Shown piece after piece: positions 8,090 through 17,131 of a stretch of 64,000 nucleotides of DNA (position 1 is the first letter of the stretch; every line of letters starts with the position of its first letter). The notes under the pieces were generated by a model. It made no database searches, was not told the origin of the DNA, and saw only the letters and a program-made list of their open reading frames with translations. The stretch is taken from contig NZ_JABASR010000001.1 of assembly GCF_016107525.1 (NCBI RefSeq), positions 1 to 64,000 on the forward strand, given 5' to 3'. A program made the translations under genes and the position numbers. The stretch comes from Psychrobacter aquimaris (GTDB taxonomy: Bacteria; Pseudomonadota; Gammaproteobacteria; Pseudomonadales; Moraxellaceae).

Positions 8090-8118
8090 TTGCACTTTTA
8101 AACCAACTGTATTAGATT
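8090..8118 (+). promoter_or_regulatory. Candidate promoter of the madLM-mdc operon
   Basis: TTGCAC (8090-8095) and TAGATT (8113-8118) are separated by 17 bases. It lies 27 bp downstream of the TTGTATACAA palindrome, within range for repression. The leader to the madL start would be about 230 nt. The remaining 8119-8352 shows no gene. Confidence 0.4.
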
Positions 8119-8352
8119 ATATCAAACAAGTGGGTAGTAGATGGTAGTTCCTTCTACAGGTTTCGAGCTTCATTAAGGCTTGTATCCTTTATCAGGAGAG
8201 GGGATAGATACGGAAAATCAAAGAACCTCGAAAAAATATTCGTCTTATACCTATTTTTAATTTGTTATTCAGCAAGGTTTTTATTTTATATAGATCGTAT
8301 ATCAAGGTAGATATTCTCAAAACGGTTGTAACTATATCCAAGGAAGGTTTTT

Positions 8353-8754
8353 ATGATCATATATGGCACGGCTTTACTAGCAGTTTGTTACCTACTCGGT
8401 GTTTATCTAGGTGGCTTATTAGGACAAATACTAGGAGTCGACGCGAACATTGGCGGTGTCGCTATTGCAATGGTTCTATTAATTGTCGGTAAAGAAATGC
8501 TCGCTAAAAGAGGTTTACTGCCGAAGTCTACTCAGTTTGGCGTTTTGTACTGGGCGGGCATGTATATTCCTATCGTTGTTGCCATGGCTGCAGGGCAAAA
8601 CGTCGTTGCGGCATTATCTGGTGGCATGGTTGCTGCCATTGTTTCTGTTATCGCGCTTACGGCAACTGTTTTCGTTGTCCGCTGGCTGAATAAAATGGCC
8701 AATGATTACGACACATTTGAATGGGACGATGATAGCGAGGTCATTTTAGATTAA
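8353..8754 (+). CDS. madL: Malonate transporter subunit MadL
   Basis: The 133-residue membrane protein has about four hydrophobic helices, starting MIIYGTALLAVCYLLGVYLG and containing VALSGGMVA-like repeats; its acidic C-terminal tail reads FEWDDDSEVILD. Size and position fit MadL (MdcL in Acinetobacter), the smaller of two subunits of the sodium-dependent malonate uptake system. AAGGAAGG gives a strong ribosome binding site before ATG at 8353. It is the first gene of a run on the plus strand that ends with mdcH. MadM follows after 78 bp. Confidence 0.9.
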   Translation: MIIYGTALLAVCYLLGVYLGGLLGQILGVDANIGGVAIAMVLLIVGKEMLAKRGLLPKSTQFGVLYWAGMYIPIVVAMAAGQNVVAALSGGMVAAIVSVIALTATVFVVRWLNKMANDYDTFEWDDDSEVILD

Positions 8755-8832
8755 TTGTCCTCATTAAATAAAGGTTATTAATAGCATACGAAAAACCACG
8801 TCACTCATTCAAGCGCGACAAGGAATAATTAA

Positions 8833-9591
8833 ATGGAATTAATTATACAAACGCTCACTAAAAACAGCTTTGTCACTGCTCTAGCAGTCACAGGTCTTGT
8901 GATGCTTTTCTCTCAAGTACTCTCTAAATATCTCACCCGCGGCAAACTACAATCCTCCGCTATTGCGATTACGCTCGGTTTGATTGCGGCCTATTTTGCC
9001 GGTCTATACACCACGGGCAGCAAGGGCATTTCTGATATCGAAATATTTTCAGGCTTTGCGCTGCTAGGCGGCGCGATGCTGCGAGATCTTGCCATCTCAT
9101 CGACAGCTTTTGAGGTCGATGTCAAAGAAATAAAACGTGCTGGCAAGATTGGCATTATTGCTTTGTTATTAGGCTGCGTTATCCCATTTGTCGTAGGCGC
9201 TGGTGTGGCATGGACCCTCGGCTATAGAGATGCAATCTCTATGACGACGATTGGTGCAGGTGCCATGACCTATATTGTAGGACCGATCACAGGCACAGCG
9301 ATTGGTGCAAGCTCAGAAGTCATTGCTTTATCTATTGCGATTGGTTTGATCAAAGCGGTGTTTTTTATGATTTCAACGCCACTACTGGCCAAGTTCATGC
9401 AGCTTAAAAGCCCACGTTCAGCCATGATTTTTGGTGGTTTGGTAGGCACTACTAGTGGTGTCGCCGCTGGGTTGGCAGGCACTGATGTCAGACTGGTGCC
9501 CTATGGCGCGCTCGTGGCGACTTTTTATACAGGACTAGGCGCATTACTTGGGCCATCTGTATTTTTCTTGACCGTCAATGCGTTCTTTTAA
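8833..9591 (+). CDS. madM: Malonate transporter subunit MadM
   Basis: The 252-residue integral membrane protein has multiple helices and glycine-rich stretches such as GAGAMTYIVGPITGTAIGAS and FGGLVGTTSGVAAGLAGTD, typical of MadM (MdcM). Together with MadL it imports malonate. AAGGAA precedes ATG at 8833. The decarboxylase alpha subunit begins 22 bp after its stop. Length and order match the malonate operon of Acinetobacter. Confidence 0.92.
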   Translation: MELIIQTLTKNSFVTALAVTGLVMLFSQVLSKYLTRGKLQSSAIAITLGLIAAYFAGLYTTGSKGISDIEIFSGFALLGGAMLRDLAISSTAFEVDVKEIKRAGKIGIIALLLGCVIPFVVGAGVAWTLGYRDAISMTTIGAGAMTYIVGPITGTAIGASSEVIALSIAIGLIKAVFFMISTPLLAKFMQLKSPRSAMIFGGLVGTTSGVAAGLAGTDVRLVPYGALVATFYTGLGALLGPSVFFLTVNAFF

Positions 9592-9612
9592 TGATTAGAT
9601 AAAGGAAGTCTT

Positions 9613-11268
9613 ATGAAAGCGAATACCGAAGAAACACCATGGAATTTACAAAAAATACGCCGCAATAAAAAGCTCGACGCCGCCAAAAATAAAGGCTTAG
9701 AAAAGCTGGTCCCGAATGATCGTGCCATCGAATTGCTAGAAACCGTCCTCGCGCCTGAAGACAAAATCTGTATTGAAGGTAACAACCAAAAACAGGCGGA
9801 CTTTTTATCTGAATGTTTGTCTCAGTGCAACAGTGGTGTGTTAAATAACTTGCATATCTTGCAGTCGGTATTGGCGCTGCCAAGCCACATTGATATTTTT
9901 GATAAAGGCATTGCCAGTAAAGTCGACTTTTCTTTTGCAGGGCCACAAGCCTTGAGATTGGCAAAACTGGTGCAGCAGCAAAAAATTCAAATTGGCTCTA
10001 TTCATACTTATCTAGAGTTATATGGCCGATATTTTATCGACTTAACCCCCAATGTTTGCCTGATTACCGCCCATTCTGCAGATGCAGAGGGCAATTTGTA
10101 TACAGGGCCAAACACTGAGGATACCCCAGCGATCGTCGAAGCAACGGCTTTTAAAAGCGGTATCGTTATTGTGCAGGTCAATGAGTTGGTTGACAGCGTC
10201 CCACGCGTGGATATTCCTGCAGATTGGGTCGATTTTTTCATTGTGGCACCGCGTCCCAACTATATTGAGCCGTTATTTACCCGCGACCCTGCTCAGATTA
10301 CCGAAGTACAGATACTCATGGCTATGATGGTGCTAAAAGGCATTTATGAGCCATACCAAATCAAGCGTCTCAATCACGGGATTGGGTTTAACACCGCCGC
10401 GATTGAATTGCTATTACCTACTTACGGCGCAGAACTGAATCTAAAAGGTAAAGTTTGTACCAACTGGGCGCTCAATCCGCATCCAACCATGATTCCAGCC
10501 ATCGAAAGTGGCTTCGTCGAAAGCATTCATAGCTTTGGTTCGGAAGTGGGGATGGATGACTATATCGAAAGCCGTTCTGATGTCTTCTTCACGGGCAAAG
10601 ATGGCAGCATGCGATCCAACCGTGCCTTTAGCCAAACCGCAGGCTTGTATGCCTGTGACTTGTTCATCGGCTCAACCTTACAGATTGACTTACAAGGCAA
10701 CAGCTCGACCGCGACAGTCGATCGTATTGCAGGTTTTGGCGGCGCACCCAATATGGGCTCAGACCCACATGGCCGCAGACATTCTAGCTACGCCTATCTT
10801 AAAGCAGGACAAGAAGCCACCGATGGACGTGTGGTAAAAGGCCGCAAGCTGGTGGTGCAGATGGTAGAAACCTACCGAGAGCATATGGATTCGGTGTTTG
10901 TTGAAGAGCTGGATGCGTGGCAGCTACAAGAAAAAATGGGCAGTGATCTGCCACCGATCATGATCTATGGCGACGATGTGACGCATATCGTGACCGAAGA
11001 AGGTATCGCCAATTTGCTGCTGTGCCGTACGCCAGAGGAGCGCGAGCAAGCGATTCGCGGCGTCGCAGGATACACGCCAGTCGGGATGAAGCGCGACCAT
11101 GACAAAGTCAAAGAATTAAGAGCACGCGGGATTATCCAAAGACCAGAAGATATGGGCATCGATGCCTCAAAAGCGACGAGAGATTTGCTGGCCGCAAAAT
11201 CCATTAAAGATTTGGTGAAATGGTCCAATGGCACCTACGCACCGCCCAGCCGCTTTAGAAACTGGTAA
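9613..11268 (+). CDS. mdcA: Malonate decarboxylase alpha subunit, acetyl-ACP:malonate transferase
   Basis: The 551-residue protein belongs to the CoA-transferase-like superfamily and is of normal length for MdcA. It exchanges the acetyl group on the acyl carrier subunit for malonate, giving malonyl-ACP and acetate. Recognisable stretches include CLITAHSADAEGNLYTGPN, GIGFNTAAIELLLPTYG and RIAGFGGAPNMGSDPHGRR, a very conserved block of the family. It is cytoplasmic and works as a complex with MdcC, D and E, which follow directly. Coding sequence and start (GGAAG ahead of ATG) look intact. Confidence 0.96.
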   Translation: MKANTEETPWNLQKIRRNKKLDAAKNKGLEKLVPNDRAIELLETVLAPEDKICIEGNNQKQADFLSECLSQCNSGVLNNLHILQSVLALPSHIDIFDKGIASKVDFSFAGPQALRLAKLVQQQKIQIGSIHTYLELYGRYFIDLTPNVCLITAHSADAEGNLYTGPNTEDTPAIVEATAFKSGIVIVQVNELVDSVPRVDIPADWVDFFIVAPRPNYIEPLFTRDPAQITEVQILMAMMVLKGIYEPYQIKRLNHGIGFNTAAIELLLPTYGAELNLKGKVCTNWALNPHPTMIPAIESGFVESIHSFGSEVGMDDYIESRSDVFFTGKDGSMRSNRAFSQTAGLYACDLFIGSTLQIDLQGNSSTATVDRIAGFGGAPNMGSDPHGRRHSSYAYLKAGQEATDGRVVKGRKLVVQMVETYREHMDSVFVEELDAWQLQEKMGSDLPPIMIYGDDVTHIVTEEGIANLLLCRTPEEREQAIRGVAGYTPVGMKRDHDKVKELRARGIIQRPEDMGIDASKATRDLLAAKSIKDLVKWSNGTYAPPSRFRNW

Positions 11269-11296
11269 ATATCATACTTAGGATAAGGATAGAACA

Positions 11297-11614
11297 ATGA
11301 ATATACTAAATTTTAATTTTGACTCACAACAGATTAAAGACGCCAAAAAAGAAGTAATTTGCGGTGTGGTGGGTTCTGGTAACTTAGAAGTGTTGGTGTC
11401 ACCACTGGCCGATAGCGACAAGAGTAACTTCATTATCGATACCTCCGTGACGGGCTTTGATCACATTTGGAAAGCGGTTTTGCAAGACTTCTCTGATCGT
11501 TATGCTGTGGGCGGTTTGGAATTTAAAATCAATGATATGGGAGCGACGCCAGCGGTAGTAAGTTTACGCTTGAGCCAAGCGGTCAACATCTTGGAGGACG
11601 AATTAAATGGATAA
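11297..11614 (+). CDS. mdcC: Malonate decarboxylase acyl carrier protein (delta subunit)
   Basis: The 105-residue carrier protein has the attachment motif VVGSGNLEVL near the N-terminus. Ser27 in GSGN is the expected site for the phosphoribosyl-dephospho-CoA prosthetic group, added by MdcG using the precursor made by MdcB. The malonyl and acetyl groups ride on this cofactor during the cycle. GGATAAGG lies upstream of the start. Its last codons overlap the start of mdcD by 8 bp, indicating translational coupling. Confidence 0.94.
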   Translation: MNILNFNFDSQQIKDAKKEVICGVVGSGNLEVLVSPLADSDKSNFIIDTSVTGFDHIWKAVLQDFSDRYAVGGLEFKINDMGATPAVVSLRLSQAVNILEDELNG

Positions 11615-12494
11615 TGCAACCATTCAAAAAAGCTTTTATGAAAAGACGGCGCGCAATCGTATCGCTAGTATTGTAGATAAAGGCAGTTTTCAAGAGATCC
11701 TCAAACCCGGTAGCATCCCTGTAAGCCCAAACCTTGCCTCGCTCGACATTGTCGGTAGTTTCGATGATGGGGTAATTATTGGGCAGGCAACTATTCAAGA
11801 CCAGCCAATATACATGATCGCGCAAGAAGGCAAATTCATGGGCGGCGCAGTTGGCGAAATACACGGCGCAAAAATCGTCGGTACCTTACTCAAAGCCATC
11901 GAAGACAAGCCCAAAGCCGTTGTGTTTTTTGTCGATTCAGGCGGTGTCCGTCTGCATGAGGCAAACGCAGGGCTGATTACCATCTCCGAAATTATGCGCG
12001 CGATGCTCAAGGTGCGTGATGCAGGCATTCCGATTATCACTGTCATTGGCGGTACTAATGGCGCGTTTGGCGGCATGGGTATCTGTGCCTGCTTGAGTAC
12101 GCACGTCATCATGACAGAAGAAGGGCGTTTGGCGCTTTCAGGCCCTGAGGTTATCGAAACCATAAAAGGCGTTGAAGAGTTTGACTCCAAAGACCGCGCG
12201 TTGGTCTGGCGCGTGACAGGCGGCAAAACGCGTTATCTGCTCGATCATGTCGACTTTTTGGTAGAAGATGATGTGGATGATATTAAACAAGGGATTATGG
12301 AAGCACTGGCTGAGCCTGCGATAGAGTTGGATTTGGCATATCTACAGCAGCGCCAAGCGGGATTGCAGCAGCAGTACGATCAATGGTTTGGGCAAAAGGA
12401 CAGCACGCCCATTTGGCAGGCCATGCATATCGATAACCCTGAATCCATTGCCATGCTCAGTGCTCAAGAGATTAGAGCCATTAAAAAAGGATAA
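11607..12494 (+). CDS. mdcD: Malonate decarboxylase beta subunit (carboxyltransferase-like)
   Basis: The 295-residue protein has the crotonase/carboxyltransferase fold, with SGGVRLHEANAG and GGTNGAFGGMGICA forming the acyl-binding and oxyanion segments. With MdcE it decarboxylates malonyl-ACP to acetyl-ACP and carbon dioxide. It overlaps mdcC by 8 bp, with GGAGGA inside the mdcC end as ribosome binding site. MdcE starts 4 bp after its stop codon. Length is normal. Confidence 0.95.
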   Translation: MDNATIQKSFYEKTARNRIASIVDKGSFQEILKPGSIPVSPNLASLDIVGSFDDGVIIGQATIQDQPIYMIAQEGKFMGGAVGEIHGAKIVGTLLKAIEDKPKAVVFFVDSGGVRLHEANAGLITISEIMRAMLKVRDAGIPIITVIGGTNGAFGGMGICACLSTHVIMTEEGRLALSGPEVIETIKGVEEFDSKDRALVWRVTGGKTRYLLDHVDFLVEDDVDDIKQGIMEALAEPAIELDLAYLQQRQAGLQQQYDQWFGQKDSTPIWQAMHIDNPESIAMLSAQEIRAIKKG

Positions 12495-12498
12495 TATC

Positions 12499-13215
12499 AT
12501 GCAAACGCAAACCGTTTTAGAAACTCTGTTTCCTAACAACCTTGACTATCAGATCAATGATTCAATGATACGCGGCAGTGCCGAAACGAAACTGGGCAAA
12601 GTTGAAATCATTGGTACGGTTGATTCTGCAGCGATGAATCAATACATTGCCATGACGCTGGCGGGTGAGATTTTAGACATTATCGCCCAAGATCAACAGA
12701 CCCCCGTCGTCTTTATCGTTGATACCTTAGGTCAAGACTCCTCACGAGCCGATGAGCTGCTGTGTCTAAATAGAACCTTTGCGCATCTGGCATCTTGTGT
12801 TGATTTGCTCAGACGCCGTGGTCATCCCAACCTAGCCATTGTCTTGGGTGAGGCAGTCAGTGGCGGCTTCTTGTCTTATGGCCTGATGGCCAATCAAGCA
12901 TTTGCACTAGAGTCGAGCCAAGTCAAAGTGATGGATCTACAAGCGATGTCACGAGTGACCAAGATACCGCTGGATAAGCTAAAATCCTTATCACAGACTT
13001 CCGCTATCTTTGCTCCTGGGGTAGAAAACTACCATGCTATGGGTGCTGTTAATGAGATTTGGAACACGCTGGATGCGCATTTGGTTGAAAATGCCCTAGA
13101 GGCGCAGTTGGGTCGTACCGATGATTTTCTGACAGATGAGCGCCGCCAAGTAGCAGAAGATAGAGAAGGGCGCTTATTGTGTAATGACATTGTCGAGTCC
13201 GTATTGACGGCTTAA
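12499..13215 (+). CDS. mdcE: Malonate decarboxylase gamma subunit
   Basis: The 238-residue partner of MdcD is a second carboxyltransferase-fold subunit, with VLGEAVSGGFLSYGLMANQA as its conserved glycine-rich block. ATG at 12499 is used because AAAGGA precedes it and the family starts there; the same frame is open further upstream only by chance. It forms the decarboxylating heterodimer with MdcD. The next gene, mdcG, starts 63 bp later. Confidence 0.93.
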   Translation: MQTQTVLETLFPNNLDYQINDSMIRGSAETKLGKVEIIGTVDSAAMNQYIAMTLAGEILDIIAQDQQTPVVFIVDTLGQDSSRADELLCLNRTFAHLASCVDLLRRRGHPNLAIVLGEAVSGGFLSYGLMANQAFALESSQVKVMDLQAMSRVTKIPLDKLKSLSQTSAIFAPGVENYHAMGAVNEIWNTLDAHLVENALEAQLGRTDDFLTDERRQVAEDREGRLLCNDIVESVLTA

Positions 13216-13278
13216 TATGGATAGAGAGACGCAGCGTTCGTTACTAATAAAAGTATAAAAGCTATCAAGGGGAGTGCC

Positions 13279-14004
13279 ATGCAGCGTCATGATTTGGTTT
13301 ATTTACAAACGCATGAATCATACGATTTTATGAATAACTCCCTGCCTGCCTCTGTGACGCTGGCTGTTGAGGAAATGATTCACTCTCAGCAGCCACTTAC
13401 CGTTTGTAGACAAGATATGCCTAACGTCACCAAAGTGGCGACCAGCTATATCGAAGATGGTTGCAAATACCGATTGGCACTCACTTTACCTAACCCTCCG
13501 CAAGTCGTTACTGCACCGCTAGCGCTTGCTACTTTAGTTCTGCAATTGCCTAAAGATATACAACAACAGACGCAACATTTTATTGAGCGCTGTACCCTTT
13601 TAGGATGTACGGTTCATGTCTATGGCTCCTTTGCCAATCAATATTTCACAGAATTATCTTTTGTTAAACCAACCTCGGATTTAGATTTATTAATCGTTGC
13701 CAATAGCGATCATATTGAGCCAATATTATTAGAACTTGCCGCATTCACTCGACTGGCAAATACGCTAGCTGATTTAAAAATCGATGGAGAGGTCAGGTTG
13801 CATGGATGCGACGATGTCTCTTTTAACGAGCTGACCTGCGCCATTATGTTTGATATTTCAAACGTGTTGGTCAAGACCTTGGATGATATCAAGCTACAAA
13901 ATATAGACGTATTACTAGGATGGAATACCGATGACTATGAGCACTTTATTAGCGCAAACACAAACGCCGCAACACTCCCTGCAAGCGATTTGGCAGCACA
14001 TTGA
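13279..14004 (+). CDS. mdcG: Malonate decarboxylase holo-ACP synthase MdcG
   Basis: The 241-residue nucleotidyltransferase moves the phosphoribosyl-dephospho-CoA group onto Ser27 of MdcC. The nucleotidyltransferase signature is VYGSFANQYF followed by TSDLDLLI, with the paired aspartates that bind metal. Its length is slightly above that usual for MdcG because the C-terminus runs 74 bp into mdcB; that tail is low-complexity and probably unimportant. AAGGGGAG gives a strong ribosome binding site. It is expressed in line with the operon. Confidence 0.88.
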   Translation: MQRHDLVYLQTHESYDFMNNSLPASVTLAVEEMIHSQQPLTVCRQDMPNVTKVATSYIEDGCKYRLALTLPNPPQVVTAPLALATLVLQLPKDIQQQTQHFIERCTLLGCTVHVYGSFANQYFTELSFVKPTSDLDLLIVANSDHIEPILLELAAFTRLANTLADLKIDGEVRLHGCDDVSFNELTCAIMFDISNVLVKTLDDIKLQNIDVLLGWNTDDYEHFISANTNAATLPASDLAAH

Positions 14005-14818
14005 TGCCTTGGTGTGCGAAGCCCTATATGATGAGTTGAGTCTAGAAAATAAACCGGGTTTGGTCTGTCCGTCAAGTAATGGCAGCCACACCGACATGAA
14101 CCACCAGACTTTTATAGACAGTATCACGTCGTTACAGGGCTATTTTGCCACCTTAAGCCAGTTTGGTTACAACGACAGCCCGTTTGATGACATCAAAAAT
14201 CAAGGTATTTATCAAGAAGCAAAAATGCGGCAGGCCACCCATAATATCAACACTCATAAAGGCGCGATATTTAATTTGGGCTTTGTTTGCGCTGCGATTG
14301 GTCGATGTATACAAGCAGACATAGCGTTAACCGCTCACAATATTTGTGCGCAATTAGTGGAGCGCTGGCAGGTTGATTTACACACGCGATTAACGCGAGA
14401 TCCCAATAGCCATGGGCAAAAAATGTTCAAACAATATGGCATCACCGGCGCGATTGAAATGGTGGCGAATGGCTTTGAAGTCATTCAAGCGCAAGTACTG
14501 CCTTGTTTTTATGACACCATGTATCGCACCCAAGACTTTGAAAAATCCAGCATGCAGACCTTGATGCTACTGATATCGCTGCTATCAGATACCAATATCG
14601 TCTGGCGCGGCGGTATAGAAGACTTAAAGATGGCGCAGCGCTTGGCCACGCAGTTTTTGCAAGCAGGCGGCGTGCATCAAAATAATTGGCGACAGCAAAT
14701 AAGCCATATTAATCAGTATTTTGTGCAGCATAACCTTAGCCCTGGTGGCAGCGCCGATTTACTCGCGGTCACGATCTTCTTATATAAGGTGGAAAATGAA
14801 TTTAATCATCCTATTTAG
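13931..14818 (+). CDS. mdcB: Triphosphoribosyl-dephospho-CoA synthase MdcB
   Basis: The 295-residue protein is of the CitG/MdcB family, which joins ATP and dephospho-CoA to give the prosthetic-group precursor. Family signs are the N-terminal ALYDELSLENKPGLVCP, GSHTDMNHQTF, the THNINTHKGAIFNLGF motif, and SPGGSADLLAVTIFLY near the end. AGGATGG lies nine bases before ATG at 13931, supporting a start inside mdcG despite the unusually long 74-bp overlap. It overlaps mdcH by 23 bp. Confidence 0.93.
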   Translation: MTMSTLLAQTQTPQHSLQAIWQHIDALVCEALYDELSLENKPGLVCPSSNGSHTDMNHQTFIDSITSLQGYFATLSQFGYNDSPFDDIKNQGIYQEAKMRQATHNINTHKGAIFNLGFVCAAIGRCIQADIALTAHNICAQLVERWQVDLHTRLTRDPNSHGQKMFKQYGITGAIEMVANGFEVIQAQVLPCFYDTMYRTQDFEKSSMQTLMLLISLLSDTNIVWRGGIEDLKMAQRLATQFLQAGGVHQNNWRQQISHINQYFVQHNLSPGGSADLLAVTIFLYKVENEFNHPI

Positions 14819-15734
14819 TGGGCAGGGGCTACAAAGCCAAGCGCATCTAGACGAAATACTGAGTCAGATGTCACCTGATGAGCAGTCTTTATTGAGCTCG
14901 GTAGCGCCTGATTTATTTACGGAGCATAATGATGAAAGCCAGTCGTTTGATAGCCGACTGTTTGAAGAGCGACTGTTTGACAACCAGATTGCGCAGCCGT
15001 TTATTTATACGTTGCAGTATTATCGTTGGCAGCAGCTACAGCGGCTGATTAATGCGCCAATGGCGTTTGCAGGTTACTCCTTAGGTGAGGTCAGTGCTTT
15101 TTGTTGTAGTAGTCAGCTCCCCTATGCCACTGGTTTAGATTTGGTGCATCAAAGAGCCAGCGTCATGCAAAACGCAGTAACCGCGTCGAGTGGGCTGATG
15201 GCCATCAAAGGCGTGCCTGATCGTAAAATGGATGAGCTGCTTACACAGAGCCAGACCCATTTGTCTATTAAGATTAATCGAGATCAATTCATCATCGCGG
15301 GCAATCATGCGCATCTTGAGCAGGCTGCCGACATTGCGCAAAATTTAGGCGCGCAAAATGTGCAGCGGCTAAAAGTATCTGTGCCCTCGCATACGGTCAT
15401 GATGCAAGAAGCGGCAGAGGCCTTTGCCAGCTATACACAGTCTTTAACGCTACCTTCGATGAAGACACCGATTATTAGTGCTACTGATGGCACCAGATAC
15501 AGTGACAGTGAGCAAGGTCTGCGCATCTTATCGCAGCAAATAGATCACCCTTTAGACTGGTATCTGTGCTTAGAGACCATCGAAGAGTACCAGCCCAGTA
15601 TGGTGATAGAAATAGGGCCGGGTAGTGCGTTGTCCAAAATGGTCAATAACGTGCTACCGCATATCCCCTGTAGAAGTTGGGATGACTTTCGTAATATCGA
15701 TGGGCTACAAGCATGGATCGATAGAAACCGATAG
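14796..15734 (+). CDS. mdcH: Malonyl-CoA:ACP transacylase MdcH
   Basis: The 312-residue acyltransferase has the FabD fold. LFSGQGLQSQ lies at the N-terminus, the catalytic GYSLGE motif carries Ser95, and SVPSHTVMMQ supplies the catalytic His. In malonate decarboxylase it primes the carrier protein with malonyl from malonyl-CoA. ATG at 14796 is preferred because AAGGTGG precedes it. An upstream in-frame start would add 25 residues unlike the family. It closes the mdc operon; a TauE-type gene follows 76 bp later. Confidence 0.92.
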   Translation: MNLIILFSGQGLQSQAHLDEILSQMSPDEQSLLSSVAPDLFTEHNDESQSFDSRLFEERLFDNQIAQPFIYTLQYYRWQQLQRLINAPMAFAGYSLGEVSAFCCSSQLPYATGLDLVHQRASVMQNAVTASSGLMAIKGVPDRKMDELLTQSQTHLSIKINRDQFIIAGNHAHLEQAADIAQNLGAQNVQRLKVSVPSHTVMMQEAAEAFASYTQSLTLPSMKTPIISATDGTRYSDSEQGLRILSQQIDHPLDWYLCLETIEEYQPSMVIEIGPGSALSKMVNNVLPHIPCRSWDDFRNIDGLQAWIDRNR

Positions 15735-15810
15735 GGTTTAATAAGTTGTCGTTATGGGTTCGCGCTGCATACTCATTTATGATTGATGATCACAAAAAGG
15801 TAGGCGTTAC

Positions 15811-16614
15811 ATGTTGTATGTGTGGTTTGTCATTGCTGGGGCGTTCGCAGGTCTTAGTGCGGGTTTGTTTGGTGTGGGCGGTGGCATGATTATTGTGCCC
15901 GTCCTCGTGTGGATTTTTACGGCGTATCATTTTCCTCCTGAAGTCGTTACCCATTTGGCGATAGGAACTTCTTTGGCCACGATTGCAGTGACGTCGCTGA
16001 GCTCACTGATGGCGCACAATAAGCGCGGCGGCGTGCGTTGGGAGATTTGGCGACATATGGCGCTTGGCTTGGTCATTGGCAGTTTGGTCGGTGCTGGCGT
16101 GGCCGACATGATCGATGGTCAGATGCTACAAGTGATTATCGGGGTGGGCGCGCTACTGATGGCGCTAAAAATGCTGTTTTTATCGAATAAAGAGCAACCA
16201 AATAGGCCGCTGCCACATGCTGGTGTGCAGTTTGGTGCGGGTACGGGTATTGGGCTGGCGTCGTCTATTTTTGGTATCGGTGGTGGCAGTTTGACGGTGC
16301 CATTTTTGAATTGGGCAGGATTACCGATGCGGCAATCCGTCGGCACTTCTGCTGCCTGCGGTTTGCCCATTGCGCTGGCTGGCGCAGCAGGCTTCGCTTG
16401 GTTCGGTCAAGACGTCGTTAATATGCCTGAAGGTACGATAGGTTTTATCCATATTACGGGCTTTTTGTGCATTTCAGTGGCGAGTTTTGCGATGGCAAAA
16501 GTCGGGGCAAAACTGGCGCATGTCTTGCCCGCTTTGACGCTGAAGCGCGCATTTGGCGTCTTGTTGCTTTTCGCTGGCGGGCAGTTATTGTTAAGTGGTA
16601 TCGGAGTGTTGTAG
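15811..16614 (+). CDS. TauE/SafE family permease
   Basis: This is a 267-residue membrane protein with two related halves, each opening with the family glycine motif: GLFGVGGGMIIVPVL near the N-terminus and SIFGIGGGSLTVPFL in the middle. The family exports or imports sulfur-containing or small organic anions. It lies 76 bp after mdcH on the same strand, so it may be cotranscribed with the malonate genes, and some malonate loci carry extra anion carriers. Its substrate is not shown by sequence. AAAAAGG precedes the start. Confidence 0.88.
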   Translation: MLYVWFVIAGAFAGLSAGLFGVGGGMIIVPVLVWIFTAYHFPPEVVTHLAIGTSLATIAVTSLSSLMAHNKRGGVRWEIWRHMALGLVIGSLVGAGVADMIDGQMLQVIIGVGALLMALKMLFLSNKEQPNRPLPHAGVQFGAGTGIGLASSIFGIGGGSLTVPFLNWAGLPMRQSVGTSAACGLPIALAGAAGFAWFGQDVVNMPEGTIGFIHITGFLCISVASFAMAKVGAKLAHVLPALTLKRAFGVLLLFAGGQLLLSGIGVL

Positions 16615-16769
16615 TGAATTTAGGCGCTCATCTGTATTAAAGACATTAATTAGGCGTATGTGCAATCGATTACCTCAAAACTCACTTAGCAAATACCATA
16701 ATTCTCAGTTTAACGACTGGGGATTTTTTGTCTGAGAGGGCAACTCGGATAGTCATCGGGGTCGAATGA

Positions 16770-16989
16770 TTTGGTACATCGAAGGGAGCGGCGAATCGTT
16801 TATATGGCGATATATGGGTAGATGACACGCTGCCATTTAAGCTGACGGTCATCAAAAACAATGGGCAGCAGCTCGGCTAAAGACCAGCCAACACTCCATC
16901 TCCAAGTGATCAAAGCACTAGAGGAATGCAGCGATGAGGTGATAGTGCATAAGCTTTGCCACATTGCCGAGCGGTATTTGAATGAGTGA
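16770..16989 (+). pseudogene. Decayed small gene of unknown function
   Basis: Two frames look protein-coding and appear to join. The first reads YGDIWVDDTLPFKLTVIKNN and ends GQQLG then TAA at 16878. One base later the next frame reads QPTLHLQVIKALEECSDEVI and continues HKLCHIAERYLNE to TGA at 16989. Codon use looks normal, but no start or full domain is present. The protein is not recognised. The remaining sequence from 16615 to 16769 shows nothing clear. Confidence 0.4.
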
Positions 16990-17079
16990 GTGTAGGTAGG
17001 TAGTGCGCTATTATACTGAAAACCTATCCATTTTATATGAGGTTGATCATATTACAATATGGGACATAGCAGTAGATAA

Positions 17080-17115
17080 GTAAAAAATCGATACCTTTTA
17101 GTATCGATTTTTTAC
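17080..17115. terminator. Strong symmetrical terminator downstream of the amidohydrolase gene
   Basis: GTAAAAAATCGATAC and GTATCGATTTTTTAC form a perfect 15-bp stem around a 6-base loop. A/T runs on both flanks allow action in both directions. It closes the minus-strand matC-amidohydrolase unit. Confidence 0.8.
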
Positions 17116-17131
17116 TTTTGATAAAGCTGAT

